Positions 21,726-32,429 of a DNA stretch of 64,000 nt are shown here, piece after piece. The position numbers and the translations under genes are program-made. Origin of the DNA: Amphibalanus amphitrite (lineage: Eukaryota; Arthropoda; Thecostraca; Balanomorpha; Balanidae); the NCBI RefSeq assembly GCF_019059575.1, contig NW_024881567.1:1025001-1089000 (forward strand), in the 5' to 3' direction. Numbering within the stretch: position 1 is the first letter of the stretch; every line of letters begins with the position of its first letter. Under the pieces are notes generated by a model. It did no database searches. It was not told the origin of the DNA and saw only the letters and a list, made by a program, of their open reading frames with translations.

Positions 21726-22403
21726 CCAGTATAACGCCTTTTGGGGCGACTAACGGAGCGAGCGAGAGGGTGGGCCTCGCACGTGCGAAATCGCGAGGGG
21801 GTACCTCCAGCTGACTTGTGCACGGCACCCTACTAACCGGTATCTAGCGATGTGCCAAATTTGAGCACAATCGGCCCAGCCGCTCTCGAGATCTGGAAGC
21901 GGCACCCTGCACGTGCGCACGTGCAAAATGGGTCCCAACTGACTTGTGCACGGCACCCTACTAACCGGTCCCTAACCATGTACCAAATTTGAGCGCAATC
22001 GGTCCAGCCGTTCTCGAGATCTGGAATCGACCCCTGCACGTGCGCACGTGCAGCAGCACCCCAACTCTGGCACATAGATATGCATTGCCTAGTGGGTGCC
22101 TACCTACATGCCAACTTCCAGCGCAATCGGCCTAGTAGTTACCGAGATATTGCAACAATTACAAAAGTGACACCTCCTCGTTTTCCACGTGGCACGTGCA
22201 TAAGGGGTCACCCACATGCATCGGGAATAGTCCAATACTTGGTAGAAGGAATGAAGCTACCCTACAAAAATTACCGCGTGTAAATCGGTCAAGTGGTTGC
22301 TGAGATATAAGCGTCGCAAAAGCGTGACCACGGCCGCTCATACTCAGAAATTTCCGTTAACCTAAGGAAAGACTACGTGCTCGCTTCGCTCGCTCCGTAA
22401 TAA
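21726..22403 (+). repeat. dispersed repeat R, copy 1
   Basis: Left end near CCAGTATAACGCC, right end GCTCGCTCCGTAATA. Nearly identical to 62830-63512 (opposite strand) and related to 28371-29110. It carries two 18-bp palindromes TGCACGTGCGCACGTGCA (21908-21925 and 22035-22052), each following a CTCGAGATCTGGAA phrase and a tandem CAAATTTGAGC(A/G)CAATCGG unit. The family is unknown, and the ends do not form a clear inverted repeat. Confidence 0.75.
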
Positions 22404-22485
22404 CAGATCCGCCATCTGGTTTTGAGTGCAAAATTAAAAATATTGCAAACTAAAAATGTTGAAGCAATATCATATGCAGTAGGGA

Positions 22486-22724
22486 CAGGGGCGTCGACGC
22501 GTAAGGAAAACTGGTCCGACTTTTTCTCGGGGGGGCCCCCACCGGTGGGGGCCCCCAGGTGTCGAGGCGCAGCAGGGCCCCCGCGGTCTCTAGCAGGGCC
22601 CCTCGAGCCGCAGTAGGGCCCCCGCGGTCTGCAGCAGGGGCCCCCGCGAGCCACAGCAGGGCACCGCCTAGTCGAAAAAGTGGTCCGACTAGTCGGAAAA
22701 GTCGGACCGGTGTCGACGCCCCTG
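22486..22724. mobile_element. GC-rich hAT MITE (239 bp)
   Basis: Inverted ends CAGGGGCGTCGAC and an 8-bp duplication AGTAGGGA (22478-22485 and 22725-22732). Inside are a perfect 26-bp palindrome centred on ACCGGT (22531-22556) and about five tandem CAGCAGGGCCCCCGCGG-like units (22567-22670). Nested inside the larger hAT element. Confidence 0.9.
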
Positions 22725-24283
22725 AGTAGGGAATGGGCATTAGGGCAATAGGCCTAATCTGATATACAACACAAGAACAGCATATTGAGACAAGCCTATT
22801 CTGCTTCAAAATGTGCTACAGCCTACAACTGAAGCTGAGTAAGCAGGAATAATGCAAAACATTGCATATCCCTCCAACTCACAACTATTTTGAACTTGCG
22901 TTCTCAAATATTGACTTCATGCCACATCCCTTACACTAAGCCACTTGATGATGAATCAATACAGCAATAATGCAAGCAGCTAGTCACTTACAATAATGAT
23001 GCATATCTTCATCTTATATCGCACTGGTTGAGATGTAAAATAGAACTCTTCTTGCAAAAGCAAAATAGTTCATGTGAGAAGAAACATGTGAGATAGGTAC
23101 ATCTGGAAGAAACGTGCTCTTCACTGAGCCACACATCTCTGAATATCCAAAAGAATAAGCGATCACAAAAAATAAAAATACCTGCTATGATTTAACACAA
23201 ATTCACTGAAATTCACAAGCAAAAAGAAGTTGTATAAATCCTTGGTAGAATGAAAAACACATTTCATGCTACCATTCTCGGTAGCATGGAACATGGTATC
23301 GGGCTTTGAGTCGATGTGAAAGTAAATCAATAATATAACGTCATAATCATAGAATTTGTCCTATTGAAGTGCATTTACCATTAATTGTTTGATTTAAATT
23401 CAATATGTATTTAAAACTATCATAATTTTTCAAAAATAATGCAATTGTAAAGCAAAATTACTGTATTAATTGTTTTAGACGTCATTTTTTGTCTCCTCCG
23501 ATTCTAATCGGGAGGCCATCTTTCCTTAGGTGACGTTAATGACGCTTTCGCCGCATTTCATCACCTTTTGGTAATCATTTTATTGATAGGCTATCGGCAT
23601 ATTTTAATATTTTATGTAGCATTGTATTCGATATTTCGGCACGGATATTTTGGGGGGAAGGGGTAGAAGGGGATGACTTTTATGATAGGAGGTTCTAGGT
23701 AAGACTCTTGTGCTACTTGGCACACCTTGATACCTATTTGCAATTTTCTTCAGTCTCTTTTCTGTTAACTTTCCAGTGAGGCAAAACTATTTTTGGATTC
23801 CCTACTTTACTGCTTTGGTGTCTGGTGCTTCCCACAGGTCAATTTTATATCATATTCAATATTCATAACTGTGTTATCTAATGATGGGCTTGCTGACAAC
23901 AATGTCACATATTGGCTATTGCTACTTGTAAACACATTTTCAAGAGTTAAAAGTTGGCAGAGTACATGTGGGTATGTACCTACCTTATTTGACTCAGGGT
24001 TACCCGCTAAATGCAATCACGTTTATGTTCATTCTGCACTATGATTGTGAATGATGTATGAAGCACCTATTCCCTGCCAATTTTGATGACATGTTTTGCA
24101 ATTTGGATATTGATAATGGAAATAAGTTTGGTCTTTAACTTATTTAAGAAATTTGTAACTTTCAACTAGTTTTCCGAATATGTCCGATGTGTTTGTCACT
24201 TGTCCGTCCGATTTCCGAATCGGAATTCGGAAATTTTCGGAATTCCAAAATTTTCGGTTCCGATTGACACCTCTAGTGTGTAC

Positions 24284-24979
24284 TGTGTATATTGGGATGA
24301 TTTCTCAAGCAAAGTTTTGGGCTTGCTTGAAGTCCACTGATCACGGTGGCTGTTAGCGGGGAGCGGGCCCGGGGGGTATCAGCAGATAGCTGTTCCCCTA
24401 CACAGGCAGGCCACAGACATGTTGAAACGGTGTATTACTGTAATATGGCCGACCAGCCGGGGAAAGACCCCTTTCTGTAGGAATGCGATTAAAGAGGATT
24501 CTGTGTTTTAAGGTGTGCCGTTACGTAGTTTCGGATCGTCCTTAAATTCCTCGCCCTCTTTTCTCTCACCGCAACGTTTTATAGAAAAACTCCTGATGGT
24601 TTTGGCCTTGCTCCTTGCTCTTAACCTTGCTCTTCCAGACCATGAGCACGCTTTTTATTAACTATAAATGGAAGTTTGCCATGTTTCTCAAAAATGCTCA
24701 AGGTTAAAAAAAAATCCGTTCCTATCAAATAAGTACCGGAAGCACAAATCTCACCGGAAGTCTGAGCCGAACTATAAGCGAAAATGGCACAACTTCCCTA
24801 TGGCCACCGCCATTCTGTCTGAACTAGACTTTTTGTTTCTTCAAACTATATGGTAACATAACGTCAATGTGACATAACAATTCACATTTATTGGGCATGC
24901 GTCACGAATGCGTGCCCCTCGGTATTACCGTTATGAAAGTTGCCCGAATCGGCGCTTAAGAACTTTGCAATTTAAAAAT
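24284..24979. other. unassigned sequence between the hAT and piggyBac-like elements
   Basis: The first part is GC-rich and may be interior sequence of the Tc1/mariner copy A that the hAT interrupted. No protein frame recognised. One breakpoint of the inferred inversion should lie here. Confidence 0.3.
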
Positions 24980-24983
24980 TTAA

Positions 24984-25861
24984 CCCTCGCCCGTGGACGG
25001 CATTTCGCCATCCTTTCCAGTGGAGGGGGGGGGATACAACCCCTTCTGCCGTTTTGAAACGCGTCGTCGTAGAGCTTAGCGGAAAAACAGCGTATTGCTC
25101 TCGACGAGAGCTCGCGATTGCGCATATTACTTTTGACCATAGGTCAATATTTGACCTAGGTTTGGCAGGTTAAAGATCAAAGTTCGGGAAAATCGGCATT
25201 TTTAACTTTGCGCGCCTGTAGCGTCGCCGCTATGGCAGATATCGTCATGGAATTTTCACTATCGTATTTCTGGATGAATTTGGTGCATTTTGGTGTATAG
25301 TTTGTCACATTTTACGCGATAACTTCCGGGGCCACAGCGCCCGGAAGCCGGCGGGGTCCCGTTCGCGCCCCGGGTGGTCGAAAATGCCGTCTGACAGTTG
25401 GGGTCGGAAATGTAATCTAACCTGTCGGCGACTTCTCCTTGACCCTGAGACGCTCAATAAACCAAGTGCCCGAGCTTTATTTGGCCGTCAGATTCGAATT
25501 CAGGGCCAAAAATTACCGCCGGAAAGTCAAACTTCAAGAGGTTACCACAGGTCACTGACCTGAACTAGACCTGACCTGACCTTGACCCTACATAGGCCAA
25601 TGGAGGGTGTGTCAGTGCCATGTCAGTCACTTTTGACCCAAACAATGCCAAAGTGTAACCGATATCATCGTTAAAAGCACGAAAAACTACGATTTCGTGC
25701 AAAATCGGCCTGATCTTGTTACCTTTGTGACGTCATAGCTCTGTTACCTGACCTGACCCGGTCATTTTTTCGCCAAAAGTTGCGCAAAGGATGGTCCATA
25801 AGGTAGCCGGAAAGCTGGCGGCACTACGTGCCGCCTTTTTTCGCTATTCGTAAAAAACCTC
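24984..25861. mobile_element. piggyBac-like element, right end lost
   Basis: The left end is TTAA (24980-24983) then CCCTCGCCCG, with a G-tract near 25023. It has the TGACC-rich body and a GGCGGCACTACGTGCCGCC hairpin near 25817-25836, matching the 3' hairpin of its relatives. The final G-tract hairpin, GGG end and TTAA are missing; LINE sequence starts abruptly at 25862. Confidence 0.75.
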
Positions 25862-26676
25862 AGGATGGTGCAGGACGGACACGGAATGAGCCACTCACTA
25901 CACAGGACGGACGCGGGGGCAGAGGTTCGGAGCCTCTCCGCTCTGACTCAAGCTCTGCGGCGACATTCGGGCCCACAGCAGCGAAGTGGGCGTTCAGCCG
26001 GTCAGCCCACTGTACTGCCTCCACACCAGATCCTGTTTTTGCATTTTCCTGGCCTTTGGACGATATGAGAAACCTTTTGATGTCTTTCCACGATTCATTA
26101 CGTGACCGCCTGAAAGATGACAGGAAGAATGCCGTCCTTGCTCGACTGAACGCGCTTTTCACCTTGTTTCGACATGTACGATATAAATCTCTCAGCTCTT
26201 GTGACGGGTTGTAATGTAGAGCGATTCGTGCTAGGTCCCGTTCACGCATGATGGCCCTCAATTCCGCATTGTTCCTTAGCCAAGGACATGGCGGGTGTTT
26301 TGGTTTAATCGTAACCTTGGGCATATGCAAATCAATGAGTGGCGTCCATACTTCAAGCCATGCTCTCCATTTGGCTTGAGATCCTTGAGCATCTGTGACT
26401 GCTGTCCAATCAGCTAGGATCAGATCTAAACATAATGCGTCTGGCACCAGAGAACGCGTCGTTCTGATAGTGACACAGGGCCGCCGACGCCGTTCTCGCC
26501 CAATAAATGTCTCTGCGATGACTAGGTCGTGATCGGTCCAGTTGCAAGGAACCACTGCGACCGACTTGACGTCTGTAACATTTTTCACGATCAGGTGGTC
26601 AATAAGAGTGCCTGATTCTGGCCGGGTTGCCGTGCGTACGAGCTGCTGCAGACTGAGATCATCTAGTACCTGCATG
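25862..26676 (-). pseudogene. LINE ORF2 second part (end of endonuclease and linker), inverted relative to its first part
   Basis: The minus-strand frame starts at 26676, exactly at the LINE base that follows the TA where 21288 stops. It reads Tyr-MQVLDDLSLQQLV, then SGTLIDHLIV and DHDLVIAET (the end of the AP-endonuclease fold, with catalytic Asp-His). A basic linker with PWLRNNAELRAIMRERD and a helical segment up to AAVGPNVAAELE follow. It stops at 25862 against the piggyBac-like fragment, before the reverse transcriptase. The RT fragment at 32994 could be its continuation. No internal stop. Confidence 0.82.
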
Positions 26677-26917
26677 TACTATTGAGCGCAGAATCCGCGC
26701 TCATACCGGGACCGAGGCTGGACCACGGCGGGGCAGGCCTGGTGTGTCAGAGAGTGTACCGATTAGTGTGATGCGGCACAGTATCCTTTGAGGGTCACGG
26801 AATGACATGACCTGGCTGTTTCTGTTCCGAGTGGGGCGGAAAGCCGGGGAAGGAGAGCCGCAGTGTGCGGCCGCAGCCCGCGTGGAGTGTGTGCGGCTAG
26901 ACGTCGACGTGAGCGTG

Positions 26918-27137
26918 ATGGCACACCTCAGTGATCTTGACAAGGGCAGGCTCATCTTCCTTTTCGATCAAGGTCACTCTGTCAAGCAGGCGGCAGAGAT
27001 TCTCGGTGTAGCTCTAACTACTGCCAGACGGTGGAAACACCGTTATGAGCAGGAAGGGGAAAGGGGTTTGAAAGCGCGCTATGATAAGTGTGGAAGAAAA
27101 CGGAAGACGACGGAGGAGGAAGACAGGCGCATGGTGG
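26918..27137 (+). CDS. Tc1-like transposase exon: helix-turn-helix domain
   Basis: ATG at 26918 in a GC-rich leader. The product begins MAHLSDLDKGRLIFLFDQ and has a helix-turn-helix: QAAEILGVALTTARRWKHRY, followed by a GLKARYDKCGRKRKTTEEE basic/acidic stretch. This is the paired-like DNA-binding domain with which Tc1/mariner transposases bind their terminal repeats. A possible donor (GTGGAG|GTTCGT) lies at about 27137; beyond it the sequence turns AT-rich and non-coding. About 200 residues that would hold the second helix-turn-helix and the first catalytic Asp were not found, so the gene is probably defective or has exons I missed. Confidence 0.7.
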
Positions 27138-27229
27138 AGGTTCGTACTTTTCTTTTATTATTTGTTGCTGTTGTCTCTGCATTTCTAGGTCAAGACGAGC
27201 GTGTAGTATCAGATGACTAATCAGGCCAG

Positions 27230-27859
27230 CATAATGATAATATCGGGCCATAATGACTAATCGGGCAAGCATATAATTATAATATGTCGATTAAACAGCA
27301 TGTCTAATTGATTAAACGTGTCAAACTATTTAATGAGGTTAGTGCTTGTACGAGGAACATGTTTATAAATAGTAGAAAATGTAAAAGCACGGCCTTTTTT
27401 CCTCGATAATTACCAAAACTAATGCTGTACAAATATATACTTTACTTGACAGAATGTAATATTTATTTCGACCACAGGTCTTTTTCAAACATTTTCAAAT
27501 TAGAAAAGTGTCAAACTATTTATTTCAAGATAGGATTGATAATAATAGCGAGTATTTTTTTCGCATCTCGCTTAATGTCGCAAGAGCCACAGCTCAAACG
27601 TTTTATGCTCATGTTGAATGCTTGTAAAGTTTGTGAGACAAAATCGGAGCACATAAAAAATCGAACCAACTGAACAATGGTTGGCGGTTTCCTGCCCTCT
27701 GGGTGTCTAAGAGACAAAACCTAAGATAAACGTTTTATGGTCTTTGTGTAACAGGTCAAATGCCAGTAAACGTTGGATTGCACAAGTCATATCCAGGTAG
27801 ATATCGTTTTTGCCCAGCACGCCGTCTTCCCCGCACTCTTGCAAACGGTTCCATGTCAA
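27230..27859. other. AT-rich intronic sequence of the transposase gene
   Basis: No coding exon recognised. A short interval bounded by AACAG and GTAGAT (about 27755-27803) looks exon-like, but its translation shows no transposase similarity. Confidence 0.35.
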
Positions 27860-28096
27860 TTCCACCAGTGACATTTCAAGCAGGTCAAACCAGTGACAAC
27901 TACTCAACCAGAGACATTTCAATCAGTGACGACTCAACCAGTGACATCTGAACCAGTGACAACTGAACCAGTGATAACTCAACCATTGACAACTCAACCA
28001 GTAACAACTCAACCGGTGACAACTCAACCAGCGACATTTCAACCATTGACAACCAGTGACAACCAGTGACAACCAGTGACAACTCAACCAGTGTGC
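27860..28096. repeat. 15-bp minisatellite, ACCAGTGACAACTCA-like
   Basis: Around fifteen imperfect units of 12-15 bases (CAACCAGTGACAACT, with ATTTC and ATCTG variants). At 28132-28157 the complement TTGTCACTGGTTGAGTTG follows, so the array end can fold back. Confidence 0.9.
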
Positions 28097-28222
28097 TAAA
28101 TGCATTGGCTCTATTGTAACAAACCACGTTGGTTAAGTTGTCACTGGTTGAGTTGACTGTATATCCTTGTGAACATGTGCATTTTTTCATTGTTGTTAAA
28201 TATGTCTTTACTACTCCGGCAG

Positions 28223-28349
28223 GTTGTTTTTGCCCTCCGTGGAGGAAATGCGCCCCGACGAGGAACGACCCTGGACTCTAATGAAAGACAACGCCCCTAT
28301 CCACACAGCGAGGGCAGTCAAGCGGTGGTTCGAAGACCACGCAGACTCA
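28223..28349 (+). CDS. Tc1-like transposase exon: catalytic core with second Asp
   Basis: The acceptor is GGCAG at 28218-28222. The exon reads LFLPSVEEM, then WTLMKDNAPIHTARAVKRWF, the hallmark DNAPxHTA strand with the second catalytic Asp of DDE transposases. The donor GTAAGT starts at 28350, phase 0. The next exon at 32091 continues directly (VCAIPWPSMSPDL). The intervening 3.7-kb intron holds repeat R, fold-back repeats and two MITEs, which suggests insertions into an originally short intron. Confidence 0.78.
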
Positions 28350-28370
28350 GTAAGTGGCATCATAAACCTA

Positions 28371-29110
28371 CCAGTAAAACGCCTTTTGGGCGAAGAACGA
28401 GCGAGCGAGATAGTGAGCCCTGCTCGTGCGGAAGGGCGAGAGGGTACTTCCAACGGGCTTGTGCAAAGCACCCTTCTAACCGGTCACTAGCGGTGTACCA
28501 AATTTGAGCGCAATCGGCCCAGCCGTTCTCGAGATCTGGGAGCGCCTCCTGCACGTGCGCACGTGCAGTAGCACCTTAACCGCAACACATGGGAATGCAT
28601 TGCCTGGTGGGTGCCTACCTGTATGCCAAGTTTCAGCGAAATCGCCCCAGTAATTACCGAGTTAGTAAAATGGGAACAAATTTGACACCTCTTATTGTTG
28701 TATTTTGCACGTGCAATGGGGGCGACCCACATGCATCGAGAGTATCCTATTTTTGGTAGAAGGGATGCTGCTACCCTACAAAAATTACCACCAATCAATC
28801 GCCCAAGCGGCTGCTGAGATATGAGCCTCTCAAAATCACTACTTTTGCAAAACAGCTTGAACACCCTCGACTTTTCACGTGGCACGTGCCACGACGGTCA
28901 CTGAGATGCATCAAAAGTAGTCAATTACGGGGTAGAAGGGATGGGGCTACCCAGCAAAAAAGACCGCAGGCCAATCGGTCCAGCGGTTGCTGAGATATAA
29001 GCCTCTCAAAAGCGTTACAGGCCGGGCCGGGCCGGGCCGCTCATACTGAGATTTTCCCGTTATATTGAAAAGACTCACTTCGCTCGCTGCGCTCGCTCGC
29101 TCGTAATTAT
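28371..29110 (+). repeat. dispersed repeat R, copy 3 (diverged)
   Basis: It begins CCAGTAAAACGCCTTTTGGG and ends CTCGCTCGTAATTA. It shares the CTCGAGATCTGG phrase and one TGCACGTGCGCACGTGCA palindrome (28550-28567) with the other copies. A second copy of just its right end (ATATTGAAAAGACTT...CTCGTAATTAT) occurs at 30930-30984. Confidence 0.75.
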
Positions 29111-30450
29111 ATTATATATTAACACATGGTTTCCCGTGTGTAAATGGTTTTAACGCACGACGTGGATGGATTGGAGCACGAGTGTGTTAATGCACGAGTG
29201 AAACGAGTGCATTAACGCACGAGTGCTCCATTCCATCCACGAGTGCGTTAAAACCATTTATGCACGGAATCCATGTGTTAAACTAATTAATACATGCTTA
29301 ACGGTGCGAATTTAAATTAAAATTAATCTTAGTCCATGACATTAAAAGGGCCTTTTATGGGAATTCTTAGAAGAAAGTCAATGACCCTTCCGAAAAACTT
29401 CAGTCGAGAAATTCATCACTGCACGAGCGTGCACCAATTTAAATTGGTGCACGGCTACCTTCGAATTAACGCACGGTTAATCTCCAGTGAACGCACCGTA
29501 AAGTATGTATTAATTATACTTAATACACGGTTTCCCGTGCATAAATGGTTTTAACGCACGAGATGAGTGATTAGAGCACGAGTGTGTTAATGCACGAGTG
29601 AAACGAGTGCATTAACGCACGAGTGCTCTTATCACTCATCGAGTGTGTTAAAACTATTTATGCACAGGGAAACTGTGTATTGAAAATATTAATATATGCT
29701 TTAAGGTGCGATTCCAGGCAATCGCCATGCTAAACTAAAGGGCTTTTATTTTGGGGCCACAGGGGCTTGGTGTTTTAGGGATATAGAAAATTGTGAACGC
29801 ATGCTTACACGATAGCAGCACTCTGAACTGTTAAATTATGTTTGTGCATTAAGTGTATGGTTATGCGATAAATCATCTCATTATTGACGAAATTTGATAG
29901 TTCGAAAATATATCCATTTGTTTAATATAGGCGTGCGTTAATATATATTAACACATGGTTTCCCGTGTGTAAATGGTTTTAACGCACGACGTGGATGGAT
30001 TGGAGCACGAGTGTGCTAATGCACGAGTGAAACGAGTGCATTAATGCACAAGTGCTCCATTCCATCCACGAGTGCGTTAAAACCATTTATGCACGGAAAC
30101 CATGTGTTAAACTAATTAATACATGCTTCACGGTGCGAATTTGAATTAAAATTAAACTTAGTCCATGACACTAAAAGGGCCTTTTATGGGAATTCTTAGA
30201 ATAAAGTCAATGACCATTCCGAAAAACTTCAGTTGAGAAAGTCATCACTGCACGCGCGTGCACCAATTTAAATTGGTGCACGGCTACCTTCGAATTAACG
30301 CACGGTTAATCTCCAGTGAACGCACCGTAAAGTATGTATTAATTTCGATTAACGCACGCTGAATTTCATTAGAGCACGCTCGTGGCAATAACGCACTGGC
30401 TCTCCCAAATTCGACAACTTCGAATCCCCAGTGAACGCACCGCAAAGTAT
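29111..30450. repeat. fold-back repeat array (CACGAGTGAAACGAGTG family)
   Basis: Three long inverted-repeat units lie at about 29119-29281, 29520-29686 and 29940-30115. Each has arms that start near CATGGTTTCCCGTG and TGGTTTTAACGCACGA and a centre GCACGAGTGAAACGAGTGC. Units 1 and 3 with their right flanks (about 29119-29510 and 29944-30345) form a direct duplication with a period of about 825 bases. ATTTAAAT-centred palindromes (GTGCACCAATTTAAATTGG) lie in each flank. Non-coding. Confidence 0.85.
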
Positions 30451-30457
30451 GTATTAA

Positions 30458-30923
30458 AGGGACACTCCCACCTTAACATTAGTTTTGAGTTGAGATAGCC
30501 AAATTGGTGGCCATGGCCTGCAAATACCGGTTTGGGCACTCACAACATCGACAAATGCTTTAATTCGGAGATATGGAATTTCAAACTTGCAGTTTTCGGA
30601 TTCTAAGGGGCTAGTGCATTGGTATGCCCCCTTAGAATTTATGACGTCAGCGGAGATCTAACGATTTTTAAATCTTTACTAAAACGTTTGGTAGCACGCG
30701 GTGGTATATGCTGCTTTGCGCGCAACAAATGCCGCACTTTCAAATAAAGTCGCTAGGAACAGCGGAGATCCCAAAAAGTAAACAAAAGTAAAAGTCTAAT
30801 ATCTTGAAAACCAGTGAATATTTTTTGATGAAATTTGGTAGATATTCGTTTTCGCTCTTTCTGAACCGAGCGACATCACTTTCGTGCCAATTCATTAACT
30901 TTTTTGAAGGTGGGAGGGTCCCT
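30458..30923. mobile_element. TTAA MITE, family M2 copy 2 (466 bp)
   Basis: TTAA at 30454-30457 and 30924-30927, ends AGGGACACTCCCACCTT and AAGGTGGGAGGGTCCCT. Full-length version of the copy at 6124-6573. Confidence 0.9.
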
Positions 30924-31030
30924 TTAATATATATTGAAAAGACTTCGCTTCGCTCGCTGCGCTCGCTCGCTCGTAATTATGCCCGCAAACTCAAAACCCG
31001 CCTGCGAGGTCCAGTGTGGGGCGGCCTTAA

Positions 31031-31709
31031 AGGAAGACTGCCACCTTCAAAAAGTTTTCTCAGATCGGCCTATGATTTATTCCCTGGACAAAACAAAATT
31101 TTAGAATTCACCTGACAAAGTATCATCACGTGAATCGCGAAAAAAATTGTCGATTTTCATACAATTATCAATCGGTTAATGTGTAGCGACAATGTTTACA
31201 CATCACTAGACTTCAAGGTCATAAGATTATTACATTTTATTTAAAAAAGTAAGGTATTTTATGATTTACTAATATATGATTTCATGAGAAATTGGCCATG
31301 TTTAATTTATTTTGCATTTAAGTTCGTAAAACATTAAAAAAAATCATGGCTCATTTGGAATGGGTCTGGCCCATGTTAAACCCCATTTCCCACACTTTTT
31401 TGGAAAAAATGAACTACTGAATATATAAGTTTAACTTTTATTTTGACACTCCAAAATTCTTCTCTGATCTCGAAACAATCAAAGTTTTGACATATATTTA
31501 CCAAAAGATAAGAAAATTCATGTTTCAAAGTTATCGATAAACAGTAGAGATGTCGGTTTTCTTGGACTAAAAAAATGGCATCCAACTGAACTTTGGTCTC
31601 CGATTTCTCGCAAACGGGTTCGAATTTCGGAAAACCGACTTCAGTCTGGGACATAGGTGGCCCAGCTCTAGTGAAAACCGTTTTGTGGAAAAAAGGTGGC
31701 AGTCTACCT
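31031..31709. mobile_element. TTAA MITE, third family (679 bp)
   Basis: TTAA at 31027-31030 and 31710-31713. Ends AGGAAGACTGCCACCTT and AAGGTGGCAGTCTACCT, inverted with one or two differences. The CCACCTT motif links it to families M1 and M2. Confidence 0.85.
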
Positions 31710-31713
31710 TTAA

Positions 31714-32090
31714 GTTGTAGTATGGTTTAGCTAGGTGACCGGTGACCTGATGGCATTATTTAAAAAAATCTTGAGATGCTGTGTATTTATTTATCTGTTT
31801 ATTCATTTTCACCCCAACAGCAATGCATCCCAATTAGAGGAGGCGAGGCCTACGGCTATGTGCGGGAGGCCGCTTTGCCCCTGGTCGCCTCGTCCCCGCC
31901 TGTTATAAACTTGTTGAGATTACTTAAACAATTATTTAAAAAGTTCTTAAGATGCCTTACAAAATTGCTCAGTAATGATCAAACACTTTCCAACAGGTGT
32001 TATTCGTTGCACCATACAGCTTCATAGTCATGACCGATGTGTCAACCTATATCACGTTACAGTGAGTAATAAACATGGTTTTATTCGCAG
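31714..32090. other. rest of the transposase intron
   Basis: A GC-rich island at 31830-31910 follows an acceptor-like CCCCAACAG (31812-31820), but the translation does not resemble a transposase. Otherwise AT-rich. Confidence 0.3.
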
Positions 32091-32429
32091 GTTTGTGCCA
32101 TCCCCTGGCCCTCAATGAGCCCAGACCTGAACCCTATCGAAAATGTGTGGTCTCTAATGGTTCATGAGCTGGAGGAGGAGCTGCGCCAGCCGGCCCGGCA
32201 GCTCAACCAGGACGAGCTCTGGGCCTCCGTCTTGGCGAAATGGGAGGAGCTCCGCCGCCGCCCCGGCTACTTCCGGAGCCTGGTGGCCTCGATGAGGCAG
32301 CGGCTGGAGGCCGTGCTCCGAGGCAGCGGGCGGCCACACCTCCTACTAAACCGTTCTGTTTTTTTTTGTCATCTTATGTTAAAGAACAGTGTTTTGTTTA
32401 TAAATTTTACTTATGTTACCTACATGTGA
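32091..32429 (+). CDS. Tc1-like transposase exon: third catalytic residue and C terminus
   Basis: After the acceptor TTCGCAG (ending 32090) the frame reads VCAIPWPSMSPDLNPIENVW, which holds the conserved PDLNPIE with the catalytic Glu. A helical C-terminal region follows (ELWASVLAKWEELRRRPGYFRSLVASMRQRLEAV). The frame ends at 32427-32429. Joined to the previous exon, 36 residues separate the second Asp and the Glu, not the 34 of classic Tc1. The last part of the frame (about 20 hydrophobic residues after GRPHLLL) may be read-through or mis-spliced. Confidence 0.78.
   Translation, partial: VCAIPWPSMSPDLNPIENVWSLMVHELEEELRQPARQLNQDELWASVLAKWEELRRRPGYFRSLVASMRQRLEAVLRGSGRPHLLLNRSVFFCHLMLKNSVLFINFTYVTYM

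Larger units (their letters stand above)
21538..24275. mobile_element. hAT-like element (2738 bp) carrying two nested repeats
   Basis: Inverted ends TAGAGGTGTCAAT and a perfect 8-bp duplication GTGTGTAC (21530-21537 and 24276-24283). Subterminal GTCCGAA/TTCGGA-type repeats occur near both ends. It contains the palindrome repeat R1 (21726-22403) and a 239-bp hAT MITE (22486-22724). About 1.5 kb of AT-rich interior (22750-24200) shows no transposase, so it is non-autonomous or decayed. Confidence 0.9.
26679..32429 (+). mobile_element. Tc1/mariner-like transposon with intron-bearing transposase, right end not found
   Basis: It begins CTATTGAGCGCAGAATCC after TA (26677-26678), the same end as at 21289. 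Transposase exons lie at 26918-27137, 28223-28349 and 32091-32429. The stretches between contain a minisatellite, repeat R copy 3, a fold-back array and two MITEs. No inverted copy of the left end was found up to 33 kb, in line with a rearrangement breakpoint downstream. Confidence 0.7.

Noticed and set aside
21750-22341. Several 60-120-codon frames in repeat R
   Set aside because: They recur in other frames in the R copies with no domain; they reflect palindromic GC content.
25828-26214. Plus-strand frame opposite the LINE linker
   Set aside because: Antisense shadow of the minus-strand LINE ORF2 piece.
27860-28096. Possible CRISPR-like array
   Set aside because: Units are contiguous 12-15-bp tandem repeats without unique spacers, and the genome is eukaryotic.
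31820-31910. Extra transposase exon after CCCCAACAG
   Set aside because: The translation has no DDE-transposase motif and does not bridge the missing region.
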